The notes: a model not told the origin generated them from the sequence alone. 64,000 nt of DNA from Chitinophaga ginsengisoli (GCF_003014595.1 NZ_PYGK01000010.1:124001-188000), one strand, 5' to 3'. Shown: positions 34,967 to 44,699, counted from the first letter of the stretch. Program-made: numbers and translations.

Positions 34967-35008
34967 AAAAAAGAAAGCCTTCCGTCAGGGCGGAAGGCTT
35001 TCTTTTTT
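34967..35008. terminator. Strong bidirectional terminator after rfbD
   Basis: A perfect 18-bp stem around loop TCAGGG, outer arms A6/T6. It ends the nucleotide-sugar operon and the convergent exported-protein gene. Confidence 0.92.
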
Positions 35009-35019
35009 ATATCATCAGG

Positions 35020-35715
35020 TTATTTCTTTACATGGGTAATCTCCATATGGCCGGCCAGTTTACCATCTTTGGAGGTTTCCGTTTTCACTACGCCAAAGCC
35101 AGGAGCAAACCATTCTGCTGCCACCATCTCCATCGGGATATTCATTCCCATCATTTTCATAGAGAGACTCATGTTGTAAGTGATCTTATAACAATCCCAG
35201 CTACCGCCAGCAGTCGTCACCTTTTCCTTACCAGACACCTTACGGTCGCTCACTTTATACTGGAGGCTCATATCCATGCCATTAACGTTACCGCTCATTT
35301 CGAAAGCACCGTCCGGCAGTGACTGCCCTTCCTTCAGGTTGGCCGGGTAATTCAGAAAGGCATTCCCGTCAGACTCCATTTTCATGTCCTGCAACTGGGG
35401 AAGATTGGGTAGGGACATTTTCATATCAATCATGATCTCCCCTCCATTACACTTGAATTTTCCCTTTCCTGAAGAGATCGTCTTTCCTTTTACATCTTTA
35501 AGCGTAGAAGTAAAGTCAGATACGCTGGCAGTCCCTTCCTTACTGACAGACAATACATTGTAAACATTCTTAGCGACAGCAGTCCCCTTTGCATCGAACA
35601 TGGTCATCTCTACTTCTGCATTGTTCAGCATATAGTAGTAGTTCTTACAGTCCTGGGCACTTAATGCGCTGACTGTCAGCGACAGACATGCGATTAAAAA
35701 CAAGATTTTTCTCAT
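35020..35715 (-). CDS. Exported DUF3108-like protein
   Basis: 231 residues. Signal peptide MRKILFLIACLSLTVSALSA, then a beta-rich domain containing pairs of turns such as CKNYYYMLNNAEVEMTMFDA and WDCYKITYNMSL, with AAEWFAPGFGVVKTET near the C terminus. This layout matches periplasmic or outer-membrane-facing DUF3108/TapB-like proteins in Bacteroidota; no molecular role is known. It is methionine-rich between 95 and 160. Confidence 0.75.
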   Translation of the reverse strand: MRKILFLIACLSLTVSALSAQDCKNYYYMLNNAEVEMTMFDAKGTAVAKNVYNVLSVSKEGTASVSDFTSTLKDVKGKTISSGKGKFKCNGGEIMIDMKMSLPNLPQLQDMKMESDGNAFLNYPANLKEGQSLPDGAFEMSGNVNGMDMSLQYKVSDRKVSGKEKVTTAGGSWDCYKITYNMSLSMKMMGMNIPMEMVAAEWFAPGFGVVKTETSKDGKLAGHMEITHVKK

Positions 35716-35814
35716 AGTGTACTCTTTACAGAAGATGGCGGTTTTATCCGGGATTCAATGTACGAATTTAAGGTACATAGCCGTTCCCCCGCATATCGTT
35801 TAAAATTCTTTTCT

Positions 35815-35822
35815 TACGTTTG
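35815..35822 (+). promoter_or_regulatory. -7 box TACGTTTG before tyrS
   Basis: An exact TAnnTTTG match 21 bases before the tyrS ATG at 35844; it excludes the longer frame start at 35820. Confidence 0.5.
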
Positions 35823-35843
35823 CAAAAATTATCCCAATTAATC

Positions 35844-37127
35844 ATGAACCTGATAGAGGAATTACGCTGGAGAGGAATGGTGCAGGATATAATGCCGGGC
35901 ACAGAGGAGCAATTATTAAAAGAAATGACCAGTGCTTATGTAGGATTTGACCCTACGGCAGACTCCCTTCATATAGGTAGCCTTGTGCCGATCCTGCTGC
36001 TGGTACACTTACAAAGGGCTGGCCATAAGCCATTTGCGCTGGTAGGTGGTGCTACCGGTATGGTAGGCGATCCTTCCTTTAAAGCAGAAGAGCGGAAAAT
36101 GCTGGACCTGGATACCCTGGCGCACAACCAGAAAGGTATCAAGGCGCAGTTAGAGAAATTCCTGGATTTTGATCCGGCAAAGCCTAATGCCGCTGAAATG
36201 GTCAATAACTTCGACTGGTTTAAAGACATTTCCTTCCTGGATTTCATCCGTGACGTAGGTAAACACATTACTGTTAACTACATGATGTCCAAAGATTCTG
36301 TAAAAAGGAGACTGGAAGGAGACAGCGGTATGTCATTTACAGAATTCACCTATCAGCTGATTCAGGGATACGACTTTTATCATTTATACACTGCGAAGGG
36401 CGTTAAGCTTCAGATGGGCGGCTCCGACCAGTGGGGTAATATAGTGACGGGTACGGAGCTGGTCCGCCGTAAAGCGAATGGTGAAGCGTTTGCGTTTACC
36501 TGTCCGCTGTTAAAAAAAGCAGATGGCTCAAAGTTCGGAAAGTCAGAGAGAGGAAATGTGTGGTTGGACCCTCAGAAGACGTCTCCATATCTGTTTTACC
36601 AGTTCTGGGTGAAGACAACTGATGAAGATGCCAAAAACTATATCAAAATCTTTACTTTCCTTAATCAGGAAGAGATTGATGAACTGATTAAAACCCATGA
36701 TCAGGCACCTCATCTACGGCTGCTCCAAAAAAGACTGGCTCAGGAACTTACCATCTTTGTCCATAGTGAAAAGGAATATGAATTTGCTATAAAGGCAACT
36801 GAAATGCTGTTTGGTAAAGACACTGCCGACGTATTGCAATCACTAACTGAACAACAACTTCTGGAAGTGATGGACGGTGTTCCTCAGTTTGAATTTGCCG
36901 CATCCGAATTGGAAACAGGAAAAGATATCGTTTCATTCCTGGCAGAAACGGGTATTCTGCCCAGTAAAGGTGAAGCCAGAAAGATGGTACAGAACAATGG
37001 TATCAGCGTTAACAAAGTAAAGGTGACTGGGATAGACATGGTGGTCAACAAAAACCAGCTGCTGAATGGCAAGTATATACTGGTACAGAGAGGCAGTAAT
37101 AAATTTAATCTGGTAATAGTAAAGTAA
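35844..37127 (+). CDS. tyrS: Tyrosine-tRNA ligase
   Basis: 427 residues from the ATG at 35844. Class I signatures: HIGH-like HIGS in DPTADSLHIGSLVP, KMSKS-like KFGKS in GSKFGKSERGNVWL; the tyrosine-binding QGYDFYHLY and a C-terminal S4 domain (KGEARKMVQNNGISVN) follow. Terminator-like hairpin at 37146. Confidence 0.98.
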   Translation: MNLIEELRWRGMVQDIMPGTEEQLLKEMTSAYVGFDPTADSLHIGSLVPILLLVHLQRAGHKPFALVGGATGMVGDPSFKAEERKMLDLDTLAHNQKGIKAQLEKFLDFDPAKPNAAEMVNNFDWFKDISFLDFIRDVGKHITVNYMMSKDSVKRRLEGDSGMSFTEFTYQLIQGYDFYHLYTAKGVKLQMGGSDQWGNIVTGTELVRRKANGEAFAFTCPLLKKADGSKFGKSERGNVWLDPQKTSPYLFYQFWVKTTDEDAKNYIKIFTFLNQEEIDELIKTHDQAPHLRLLQKRLAQELTIFVHSEKEYEFAIKATEMLFGKDTADVLQSLTEQQLLEVMDGVPQFEFAASELETGKDIVSFLAETGILPSKGEARKMVQNNGISVNKVKVTGIDMVVNKNQLLNGKYILVQRGSNKFNLVIVK

Positions 37128-37145
37128 ATACCAAAATAGTATAAG

Positions 37146-37182
37146 AACAAGGGCTGGCATTTCATCATTGCCGGCCTTTGTT
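37146..37182 (+). terminator. Terminator after tyrS
   Basis: AACAAGGGCTGGCA pairs with TGCCGGCCTTTGTT (with G-U/mismatch positions), placed 18 bp after the tyrS stop, between convergent genes. Confidence 0.65.
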
Positions 37183-37218
37183 ATTTAATGCCTTTCCGTT
37201 GAACCTGTAACAATTATT

Positions 37219-37722
37219 CTACTCTATATCCAGTTCCCCATGCTCCCCTTCCTGATACTTCTTCCCTGTAATAATCGACGTCAGCATATTAAAGAAGATC
37301 ACCATTTTACTGGAAGAATTATCCCAGAACCAGGCTTGTTTTGTATCTACCTTCAGCAGACATAAGTGGGGATCATCAACCCCCTCGGGGAACCAGGCCT
37401 CTACTGCAGGTGTCCATAACTGCTTCATTTTCTCCCGGTCAACGATGATAGAACCGATACCGAAGATATTCAGGTAAGTATTATGACCGGGATGGGAATA
37501 AATGAGGTTTAGCTCGTTATTCTCTGAAATCTGGGTCACTTTTCCCGAATATTCGTTGGAAAAGAACCATACATTTCCCTCTTTATCCACATCAACAGTG
37601 GCCATGGGCCTGGAAATGACGTGTCCGTGATCATCTATGGTGGTGAACATGCATATCCGTACTTCGTTGATCAGATCGCTGACTTTCCGGATAGCATCTT
37701 CTCTTTTAAGGATTGCACCCAT
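37219..37722 (-). CDS. Pyridoxamine 5'-phosphate oxidase-like flavin-binding protein
   Basis: 167 residues with the FMN split-barrel pattern: ICMFTTIDDHGHVISRPMA, WFFSNEYSGKVTQI, LIYSHPGHNTYLNIFG. It resembles general stress protein 26 family members, small cytoplasmic flavoproteins of unclear substrate. Monocistronic, convergent with tyrS. Confidence 0.88.
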   Translation of the reverse strand: MGAILKREDAIRKVSDLINEVRICMFTTIDDHGHVISRPMATVDVDKEGNVWFFSNEYSGKVTQISENNELNLIYSHPGHNTYLNIFGIGSIIVDREKMKQLWTPAVEAWFPEGVDDPHLCLLKVDTKQAWFWDNSSSKMVIFFNMLTSIITGKKYQEGEHGELDIE

Positions 37723-37766
37723 TTTACTGTGTTTGCTATGAACAATAAAAATTCATGCCATAACTC

Positions 37767-37806
37767 AAAAAAAAGCAGGGTATTGTTAGTACAACACCCT
37801 GCTTTT
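37767..37806. terminator. Bidirectional terminator
   Basis: GCAGGGTATTGT pairs with ACAACACCCTGC (one mismatch) around loop TAGT, flanked by A8 and T4. It lies 20 bp after the small amidohydrolase stop, near the start of the PNPOx-like gene. Confidence 0.82.
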
Positions 37807-37825
37807 CAACTATTTTCCTGATTAG

Positions 37826-39118
37826 TTACTTCAGTCCGTACTTATGTTTATAACGCTCATACAGCTGTTTGTGTTTATTATCCAGGTTGAGCTCCCTACC
37901 CTGGATAAAGGCGTGGGTAACAACACTACTGCGCATATCCAGTAAATCTCCGGTACTGACAACGATATTGGCATCTTTACCTGTTTCCAGGGAACCGGTA
38001 CTTTTATCAATACCCAGGATGCGGGCTGTATTTAGCGTCACCGCACTCAGCGCCTGTTCTTTGGTAAGACCATAGGTGCTGGCTGTACCTGCTTCAAAAG
38101 GCAGGTTACGCTGTTGCCAGAAGCCTTCATTGCTCAGGCAATACAATACGCCCGCCTGCTGTAGTTGAGCAGCTGTTTTATATGGCTGATCAACATCATC
38201 ATCCTGCGATACCGGCAGGCTATGTGGCTGGATCAGCACTACGGCAATATTATTTTGTTTCAGCACATCTGCAATCATCCAGGAGTCTGCTCCTCCAGCA
38301 ATCACTACATCGATCCCAAACTCTTTTGCAAAGTCAACAGCCACCAGCATTTCCTTTACGAAGTTACAGTGAATGAAAAGTTTCTGCTCTTTCGTAAAAA
38401 GCTTTCTCACAGCTTCAAACTTCAGGTTCACTTCATTGTGTTTGTCTTCCTGCAGATAGGCCTTTGCCTCACGCAGGAAGGTACGCACCTTCGCGGTCTT
38501 TTCTGCAAATTCCGCAGCCACATCTTTCGTAACAGGGAAACGTCCTGGTACAGAAGGCGGCGGCAACAGGCTGGGCATATAGAAATGGATGGCCCCGTCT
38601 TTCTTATAGGCAGCATCTTCCCAGTTCCAGGCATCGAGCTGTACTACGGAGGAGGAGCCCGGTATCATTCCACCTTCTGGTGTTACCTGTGCCAGCAGGA
38701 TACCGTTGGAACGCAGGGTATTGATCACTTTTGAGTCGGTATTATACGCTACCAGCGAACGTACGGAAGGGTTGATCTCACCTACTTCACTGAAGTCATT
38801 TGTAGACCTTACAGCTTCCACTTCCGTCAGACCAAGATTACTCAGTGGTGCTATAACGCCGGGATATACATGATTTCCCTTCAGGTCCATGATAGTTCCA
38901 TCGGCGCCGGGCGCAGGAAGATTATTACCTATGGCAGTGATCTTACCATTGGAAAAGGTCAGTGCGCCATTTTCGATCACCTGTCCGTTACCTACGTGAA
39001 TAGTGGCATTGATGAGATATACAGTCTTTCCCTGCAGCGGTGCAGGATATATTGTTTCCTGGGCAAATGCAGCCGTACAGGAAAGCGCGGTGATATATGT
39101 TAATATGATCCGTTTCAT
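37826..39118 (-). CDS. Exported amidohydrolase-family protein, metal ligands apparently lost
   Basis: 430 residues from the ATG at 39118, which starts a clean signal peptide (MKRIILTYITALSCTAAFAQ). The amidohydrolase fold is clear: N-terminal beta-sandwich strands (GNGQVIENGALTFSNGKITAIG) and C-terminal LSAVTLNTARILGIDKSTGSLETG. But YPGVIAPLSNLG at 85-95 replaces the usual PGxIDxHxH, and LSNEG at 328 replaces the NSDD/xSD aspartate region; His250 remains. It may therefore be a non-catalytic partner. It starts 26 bp after the larger double-domain amidohydrolase on the same strand, so they are probably made together. Confidence 0.85.
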   Translation of the reverse strand: MKRIILTYITALSCTAAFAQETIYPAPLQGKTVYLINATIHVGNGQVIENGALTFSNGKITAIGNNLPAPGADGTIMDLKGNHVYPGVIAPLSNLGLTEVEAVRSTNDFSEVGEINPSVRSLVAYNTDSKVINTLRSNGILLAQVTPEGGMIPGSSSVVQLDAWNWEDAAYKKDGAIHFYMPSLLPPPSVPGRFPVTKDVAAEFAEKTAKVRTFLREAKAYLQEDKHNEVNLKFEAVRKLFTKEQKLFIHCNFVKEMLVAVDFAKEFGIDVVIAGGADSWMIADVLKQNNIAVVLIQPHSLPVSQDDDVDQPYKTAAQLQQAGVLYCLSNEGFWQQRNLPFEAGTASTYGLTKEQALSAVTLNTARILGIDKSTGSLETGKDANIVVSTGDLLDMRSSVVTHAFIQGRELNLDNKHKQLYERYKHKYGLK

Positions 39119-39143
39119 GATGTTTAGTTGATGCGTCGGGCAA

Positions 39144-42100
39144 TTACAATTCGTTATTTCCATCTGTCAGGCGCTGCTGGTGGCCTCCCTGCAGATCTTC
39201 ACAATGATACATTTCGTCTACGGTAGCAGCAGCTTTCTGAGTAGGCGTCCCTTTTTTCTTTTCTCCCAGCATTTTCTGCACCAGGCGGTTGCGCTCAGCG
39301 CTGATACGCTGACGCAGCTCCAGGTCTTTCTCACGGTCGAAGTATACAATACCGTCTACGAGCGTTTTATCAGCCTTTGCATAGACGCTAAGGGGGTTAT
39401 CACTCCAGAGTACCAGGTCAGCGTCTTTACCTGCTTTGATACTACCTACATGTCCGTCTACATGCAGTAGTTTAGCCGGATTGAGCGTCACCAGTTTCAG
39501 TGCTTCCTCTTCTGTCATGTTACCATACTTGATACTTTTTGCCGCTTCCTGGTTCAGTCTGCGGGCCATTTCGGCATCATCAGAATTGATGGCAACATTT
39601 ACCCCTACACGTTGCATAATAGTAGCGTTGTAGGGAATAGCATCCTGTACTTCCATCTTATAAGCCCACCAGTCTGCGAAGGTTCCTGCGCCGGCGCCAT
39701 GTTGTTTCATTTTATCAGCTACCTTATATCCTTCGAGGATGTGCGTGAATGTATTCACCCGGAAGTGGAAGGTATCTGCCACATGCAGCAGCATATTGAT
39801 CTCGCTCTGTACGTAAGAGTGACAGGTAATAAAGCGCTTGCTGTTCAGGATCTCTACCAATGCATCCAGTTCCAGGTCGCGGCGTTTGTCTGCGCCTGCT
39901 TTTTCATAATCACGGGCGCGGGTAAAGGCGTCTGTCAATACCTGTTCCACTCCCATACGCGTTTGTGGGAAACGTTCACGCTGACGCTCTCCCCAGTTGG
40001 ACTGTTTCACGTTTTCACCCAATGCGAATTTGATGAACGGATCAGCACCGGCAAACTTCAGTTCTTCTGCATCAGCACCCCAGCGCAGCTTTATCAGCTG
40101 GCTCTGTCCGCCGATAGTATTGGCTGAACCATGCAGCAGGTGAGAGGCTGTTACACCGCCACTCAGCTGCCTGTAGATGTTCACATCATCAGGATTTACC
40201 ACGTCTGCAATACGCACTTCTGAAGTTACTGATTGCGTACCTTCATTCACTCCTTTGGAAATAGCGATATGCGAGTGCTCGTCAATGATACCTGCTGTAA
40301 GGTGTTTTCCTGTACCATCAATCACGCGGGCATTACCGGCAGGCAGGTTCTTTCCTATCTGAGCGATCTTGCCGTTGCGTACCAGTACATCTGTATTTTC
40401 CAGTTTACCCTCCTGCTCGTTTGTCCAGACGGTGGCGTTCTTTATCAGCAGATCCTGCTGTTTAGGCAATGTTTCCCATCCGTAGCCATTGAAAGGGAAA
40501 TAGATATTCCCGATCTGCGGAGCAGTCTTTGGTTTGGCTGTATCCTGTTTGGTATAGGCAGCGCTGAACACCGCATTCCATTTCACCCATTTTCCGCTTG
40601 TATCTACGCCTGTACCTGTCCATTCTGCATCGCCAGCTATACCGCTCAGGCGTAACTGAGCGCCACCTTTTTTCAGAGGAAATGCCAGTTTTACCAGCTC
40701 ACCATTTATGGTAACAGTACCTGCCAGTGTATCCTGCTGTAGGAGCGACAGTGCAGGTGCGGCAGCTGTTCCTTTTAACAGAAGGGTATATTTGGTATTG
40801 CCGGGATTCACAGTGAGTGTATAGGTACCTCGCACATCTTTCCAGCCTTCATCTTTTACAACATATTTTTTTCCCTGTATCCAGTTTTGAAACAGTACAG
40901 TATTCTCATTGAAAAGGGTACCGGAAGTTACCAGGAAGTTAGCCAGTTTACCAGCTTCCAGTGAACCTACCTGGTCATCGGCCTTAATGATACGTGCAGG
41001 CGCCAGCGTCAATGCATCCAATGCTTTCTGTTCACTGAGACCGTATTCAATAGATTTCCTTACAGCTGCGAGCAACTGTTTTACATCTTTCAATCCCGAA
41101 GCGGTAAAGCAGAAAGGGATATTCGCCTTTTCAAAAGCAGCGGCTTCTGTAGGGGCCAGTTCCCAGTGTTTCATTTCACTCAGGGCCACAAAGCGCGCAT
41201 CATTGGGATCTTCTACATCTATAGGCTGAGGAAAGTTTAAGGGCAGGATGAATGATGCTTTTGTAGCGATCATTTCAGGCATACGCTGATATTCATTACC
41301 ACTGGCTTTGATGATATATTGTACACCGAATTCGTCGCCTATTTTATCTGCACGTAATACATCCCATTTATCAGCTACTTCAAATACCTGCGGTAAGGCA
41401 CGGTTGTCATTCCAGGCCTGCAGGGTGAGGTTAGTACCCTCTTTTGCCGGATGTGACTGATACCACTGGGCATCAAGATATGTCTGCCGCAGCAGGGCAA
41501 TGCTCCCCATTAAAGAGCTGGGATAGTTCTGTGTAGAACTTCCTTTATCGAAAGAATAATGTGCACTTGCTTTCTCTTTTATCAGCGCTTTATTATCACG
41601 CCCATCTGCCAGCGTTACCAGTACGCCGGTACCACGGGCTATACCATCCTGCTGATGCGCCAATACAGTACCGAAACCTACGTTCCTGAGTGCTTCTGCC
41701 TCAGTGCCATCTATCGTAAAAACAGTAGCTGCATTCACTTCACTCTTGATGGCCTGGTTCCAGCCGTAGGCGCCTTTTGTGGCAGACAGGAACTGTACCT
41801 CACTTCTGTAACCACCCGGGGCTTTCTTCACGGCAGGTGTGCCGTAATCGCTATACAGGTCTACGAAAGAGGGATAGATATATTTGCCTTCACAGTCGAT
41901 CACTACAGCGTCTTTAGGTACGGGCCCATTGCCAACACTCACTATACGGCCATTACGGATCACCAGGGTAGCATTGTTCAGAACAGTACCTGCGTTTTTT
42001 ACAATAGTAGCTTTGACAAAGGCATAACAGCCTTCTCTGTTGTCAGCCACACCATTCACAGGGAAGGTCACCTGTGCTTGGGCATAACTACCCGCAAGCA

Positions 42101-42161
42101 GGCCGCCCAGCAGGAGACACAGACGGGAAAGCCGCTTACGCGGCAAAGAAAATTTACTCAT
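39144..42161 (-). CDS. Exported double-domain amidohydrolase, N-domain degenerate
   Basis: 1005 residues: signal peptide to about 29; amidohydrolase-like domain 1 (about 45-435); linker beta domain (445-545); amidohydrolase domain 2 (565-985). Domain 2 keeps the metal residues His629 and His631 (DEHSH), His781 (TCHSY), His807 (FTHILEG) and Asp861 (INSDD). Domain 1 has PSFVDLYSDYG in place of PGxIDxHxH and TASG where SD is expected, so only domain 2 should be catalytic. Such periplasmic enzymes in Bacteroidota are usually annotated as imidazolonepropionase-like or prolidase-like; the substrate is unknown. Followed by the 430-aa paralogue. Confidence 0.9.
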   Translation of the reverse strand: MSKFSLPRKRLSRLCLLLGGLLAGSYAQAQVTFPVNGVADNREGCYAFVKATIVKNAGTVLNNATLVIRNGRIVSVGNGPVPKDAVVIDCEGKYIYPSFVDLYSDYGTPAVKKAPGGYRSEVQFLSATKGAYGWNQAIKSEVNAATVFTIDGTEAEALRNVGFGTVLAHQQDGIARGTGVLVTLADGRDNKALIKEKASAHYSFDKGSSTQNYPSSLMGSIALLRQTYLDAQWYQSHPAKEGTNLTLQAWNDNRALPQVFEVADKWDVLRADKIGDEFGVQYIIKASGNEYQRMPEMIATKASFILPLNFPQPIDVEDPNDARFVALSEMKHWELAPTEAAAFEKANIPFCFTASGLKDVKQLLAAVRKSIEYGLSEQKALDALTLAPARIIKADDQVGSLEAGKLANFLVTSGTLFNENTVLFQNWIQGKKYVVKDEGWKDVRGTYTLTVNPGNTKYTLLLKGTAAAPALSLLQQDTLAGTVTINGELVKLAFPLKKGGAQLRLSGIAGDAEWTGTGVDTSGKWVKWNAVFSAAYTKQDTAKPKTAPQIGNIYFPFNGYGWETLPKQQDLLIKNATVWTNEQEGKLENTDVLVRNGKIAQIGKNLPAGNARVIDGTGKHLTAGIIDEHSHIAISKGVNEGTQSVTSEVRIADVVNPDDVNIYRQLSGGVTASHLLHGSANTIGGQSQLIKLRWGADAEELKFAGADPFIKFALGENVKQSNWGERQRERFPQTRMGVEQVLTDAFTRARDYEKAGADKRRDLELDALVEILNSKRFITCHSYVQSEINMLLHVADTFHFRVNTFTHILEGYKVADKMKQHGAGAGTFADWWAYKMEVQDAIPYNATIMQRVGVNVAINSDDAEMARRLNQEAAKSIKYGNMTEEEALKLVTLNPAKLLHVDGHVGSIKAGKDADLVLWSDNPLSVYAKADKTLVDGIVYFDREKDLELRQRISAERNRLVQKMLGEKKKGTPTQKAAATVDEMYHCEDLQGGHQQRLTDGNNEL

Positions 42162-42364
42162 TGGCTTTTGTTTGACTATTTAGTTTAGATTTTGGGTTCA
42201 TAGCAACCTGACTATCAGAAGGGTTCTACAAGGCGATAATACCAGCTGACCCTTAAAAATAACAAATGATTAATGCGCTGTCTGCATGTTTATCAAGTTT
42301 TTTGATGATTGGTATTAATATTGCAGTAATTACCTATATTTAACAGGAGAACAATTCCCTTTTT

Positions 42365-42793
42365 ATGAAAAGACATATGATCCGGATCAGTGGGCTGCTG
42401 GTATGTCTGTTACTGGCTTTCAGCGGTACCAGCATGGCGCAGCAAGGAGATAGCACCACAACAAAAAAAGTACGCTTTACACCCGAAGACCGTGCTAATA
42501 AAATGAGCGATAAACTTGACCGGCGGTTGAACCTTTCCAGACAGCAGGACAAAGACATTCATACGATTAACACTGATATAACCCGTCGTATGGAAGAACT
42601 CAAGCATAACACCACGCTTTCCAAAAAAGATAAGATGCAGCAGATAAAAGCATTGAACGAAGAACGCAGCCAACGTTTTAAATCAGTGCTGACGCCTGAC
42701 CAGTTTAAGAAATGGAATGACTGGGAAATGAAGAAGAAAGAACAAATGGAAGCCAGAATGGACAAGAGACAACAAAAACGCAATGCCCGCTGA
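42365..42793 (+). CDS. Periplasmic Spy/CpxP-like helical protein
   Basis: 142 residues. Signal peptide to about 25 (GTSMAQ), then a highly charged helical region: ANKMSDKLDRRLNLSRQQDK, ELKHNTTLSKKDKMQQIKAL and RFKSVLTPDQFKKWNDWE, the last resembling the LTxxQ motif of Spy/CpxP stress chaperones. Ends in a Lys/Arg-rich tail. Known family members bind unfolded proteins in the periplasm; the assignment here is by pattern only. Confidence 0.8.
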   Translation: MKRHMIRISGLLVCLLLAFSGTSMAQQGDSTTTKKVRFTPEDRANKMSDKLDRRLNLSRQQDKDIHTINTDITRRMEELKHNTTLSKKDKMQQIKALNEERSQRFKSVLTPDQFKKWNDWEMKKKEQMEARMDKRQQKRNAR

Positions 42794-42868
42794 CGATATA
42801 TGGTTGTCAATAACCTGCAATGCAGGACGCCATTGAATTGTTGTTCCATCCCTGCTGGTCCTGCAATT

Positions 42869-42885
42869 GGCATTACAGTAATGCC
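42869..42885. promoter_or_regulatory. 17-bp inverted repeat GGCATTAC-A-GTAATGCC
   Basis: A perfect 8-bp dyad with a one-base centre, in the 286-bp gap between the Spy-like gene and the sigma factor gene. One-base loops do not form good RNA hairpins, so a protein-binding site is more likely. Regulator unknown. Confidence 0.4.
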
Positions 42886-43079
42886 GACTGATTGTATTAA
42901 ATCCTGCATATCAGTCATACCACTGCATCTCACCATATCAATCTTACCTTTATTTAACCTGCTTCACTACCTGCATCTCAGATTATTTTTCTAATATTAT
43001 GCGCGCTGTACAGCCAGCATAGAGTGTATGTTACAACATATTTCTGCGGAGCCAGTCCGTTTATTATAAAACCTTTCAT

Positions 43080-43655
43080 GTGGATCGACAGGATCTTTAT
43101 ACACAGTTTCGCCAACTATTCCAGGAATTCTATGACCCTCTTTGTAAGTATGCATTTCACCTGATAACTGACAGAGACGGCAGTGAAGATATAGTCCAGG
43201 AAGTATTTACCCGTATCTGGGAAAAACACCAGGATGTCATTTTATCCCCGAAGATCCGGGCTTACCTGTATCAGGCAGTACGGAACAGCTGTTTTAATTT
43301 CCTGGAACAAAAGAAGCGTTTCCCGGTGTCCAGCACTGACTGGCATACGGAAGATGAAACGGCTGCTGCCTGGGACCTAGCCGACGGAGCAGAAGAGGAT
43401 AACCTGCAGGCTTACAGGGAATTACTCAAGAACGGGATTGACCAGCTTCCCCCAAAATGCAGAGAGGTATTCCTATTGAGCCGGACGGGACACCTCAGTA
43501 ACCAGGAAATTGCCGACAACCTGGGCATTTCTGTCAATACCGTCAACAACCAGACCTGGAAGGCCATGAAACTGCTCAAGGCTTTTGTACGACAGGCGAG
43601 AATATGGGTGTTACCTTTTTTTTCATTTTTTCTGCAAGACAATAGGAGTTTTTAA
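43080..43655 (+). CDS. ECF RNA polymerase sigma factor (FecI-like)
   Basis: 191 residues from a GTG at 43080; an ATG at 43078 is out of frame and no in-frame ATG exists upstream. Region 2: YDPLCKYAFHLI, GSEDIVQEVFTRIWEKH; region 4: QLPPKCREVFLLSRTGHLSN and the HTH in ADNLGISVNTVNNQ. First gene of a sigma/FecR/TonB-receptor/HmuY-like row, so it probably drives that uptake system when the receptor is occupied. The tail FFSFFLQDNRSF is hydrophobic. Confidence 0.93.
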   Translation: MDRQDLYTQFRQLFQEFYDPLCKYAFHLITDRDGSEDIVQEVFTRIWEKHQDVILSPKIRAYLYQAVRNSCFNFLEQKKRFPVSSTDWHTEDETAAAWDLADGAEEDNLQAYRELLKNGIDQLPPKCREVFLLSRTGHLSNQEIADNLGISVNTVNNQTWKAMKLLKAFVRQARIWVLPFFSFFLQDNRSF

Positions 43656-43685
43656 AAAAGTCTTGTCTTACATCGGGGATAACTT

Positions 43686-44675
43686 ATGATACAGATACCT
43701 GAACATATCGTTTCGATCATTATTAAACATTTACGCGCCATTCAGACCGCTGCTGAGGAGGATACATTGCTGGCATGGATAACGGAGAGTGAAGAACATG
43801 AAAAAGCTTATCAGCAGGTAGTCAGATTATGGAATGATTCCGGCAGCATACTGGGGCAGCCCGCGTTTGATACTGCCAGGGCATGGGAAAAGCTGGACAG
43901 TTCCCTGGATCATGGCGCCCCTGTGGGGAAAACGGTGAAGATCCGCCTTATGCGACTGGCAGTGGCGGCCTGTATGGTGGGTATACTTGCGCTTGCCGGC
44001 TGGATATTTTACCAGCAGCAGGATAAGACCATCCTGACGATTGCAGCAGCAGGCAAAGGCAGCCAACGGCTGACGCTTCCTGACGGCTCCCTGGTCATAC
44101 TACGGGAAGGTGCCTCCATCCGTTACCCTAAGGCATTTAATGCCAGAGAAAGGGCCGTTACAGTTACCGGGGAATCTTATTTTGATGTACAGCAGGAAAC
44201 CGGTCATCCCTTCCGGATACAAACCGCCAGGGCAACTATCGAAGTATTAGGCACCTCCTTTACCATCAACAGTAATGAGCATCAGGACCGGCTGATAGTA
44301 AGCAGCGGAAAAGTGCTTTTTACAGGCAAAGACCAGCATGCCGGCCAGCATGTCGTTACGGCACAGCAAGACGCTGTATTGGACGAAAAAGGCATTAACA
44401 TCGTACCGGTCAAAGATTCCAATTACCTGTCGTGGCAGACAGGGATCCTGCAATTTGATAATGCTCCTTTTGCAGCCGTAGTGATGGCCCTTGCCGACTA
44501 CTATCACCTGCATATAAAGGCAGACAGTCTGCTGACAAGGCAACCGGAATTATCCACTATTACTGCCCGGTTTGAGCATCAGCCATTGGAGCAGGTGCTG
44601 GAGGAAATCAAGCTGTTGATAAATGTGAGTTACCGTAAGCAAAACGACACAATCATATTCTATCAATCACAATAA
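43686..44675 (+). CDS. FecR family anti-sigma factor
   Basis: 329 residues. A cytoplasmic N domain (1-88) that would bind the sigma factor, one membrane helix (about 90-108), then the FecR periplasmic domain with LTLPDGSLVILREGASIRYP, the conserved GESYFDV and EVLGTSFTINS, and a C-terminal STN-like DUF4974 domain (FDNAPFAAVVMALADYYHL). It starts 30 bp after the sigma gene. Confidence 0.95.
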   Translation: MIQIPEHIVSIIIKHLRAIQTAAEEDTLLAWITESEEHEKAYQQVVRLWNDSGSILGQPAFDTARAWEKLDSSLDHGAPVGKTVKIRLMRLAVAACMVGILALAGWIFYQQQDKTILTIAAAGKGSQRLTLPDGSLVILREGASIRYPKAFNARERAVTVTGESYFDVQQETGHPFRIQTARATIEVLGTSFTINSNEHQDRLIVSSGKVLFTGKDQHAGQHVVTAQQDAVLDEKGINIVPVKDSNYLSWQTGILQFDNAPFAAVVMALADYYHLHIKADSLLTRQPELSTITARFEHQPLEQVLEEIKLLINVSYRKQNDTIIFYQSQ

Positions 44676-44699
44676 AACATCCTGTATCCGTTTTCTCAA

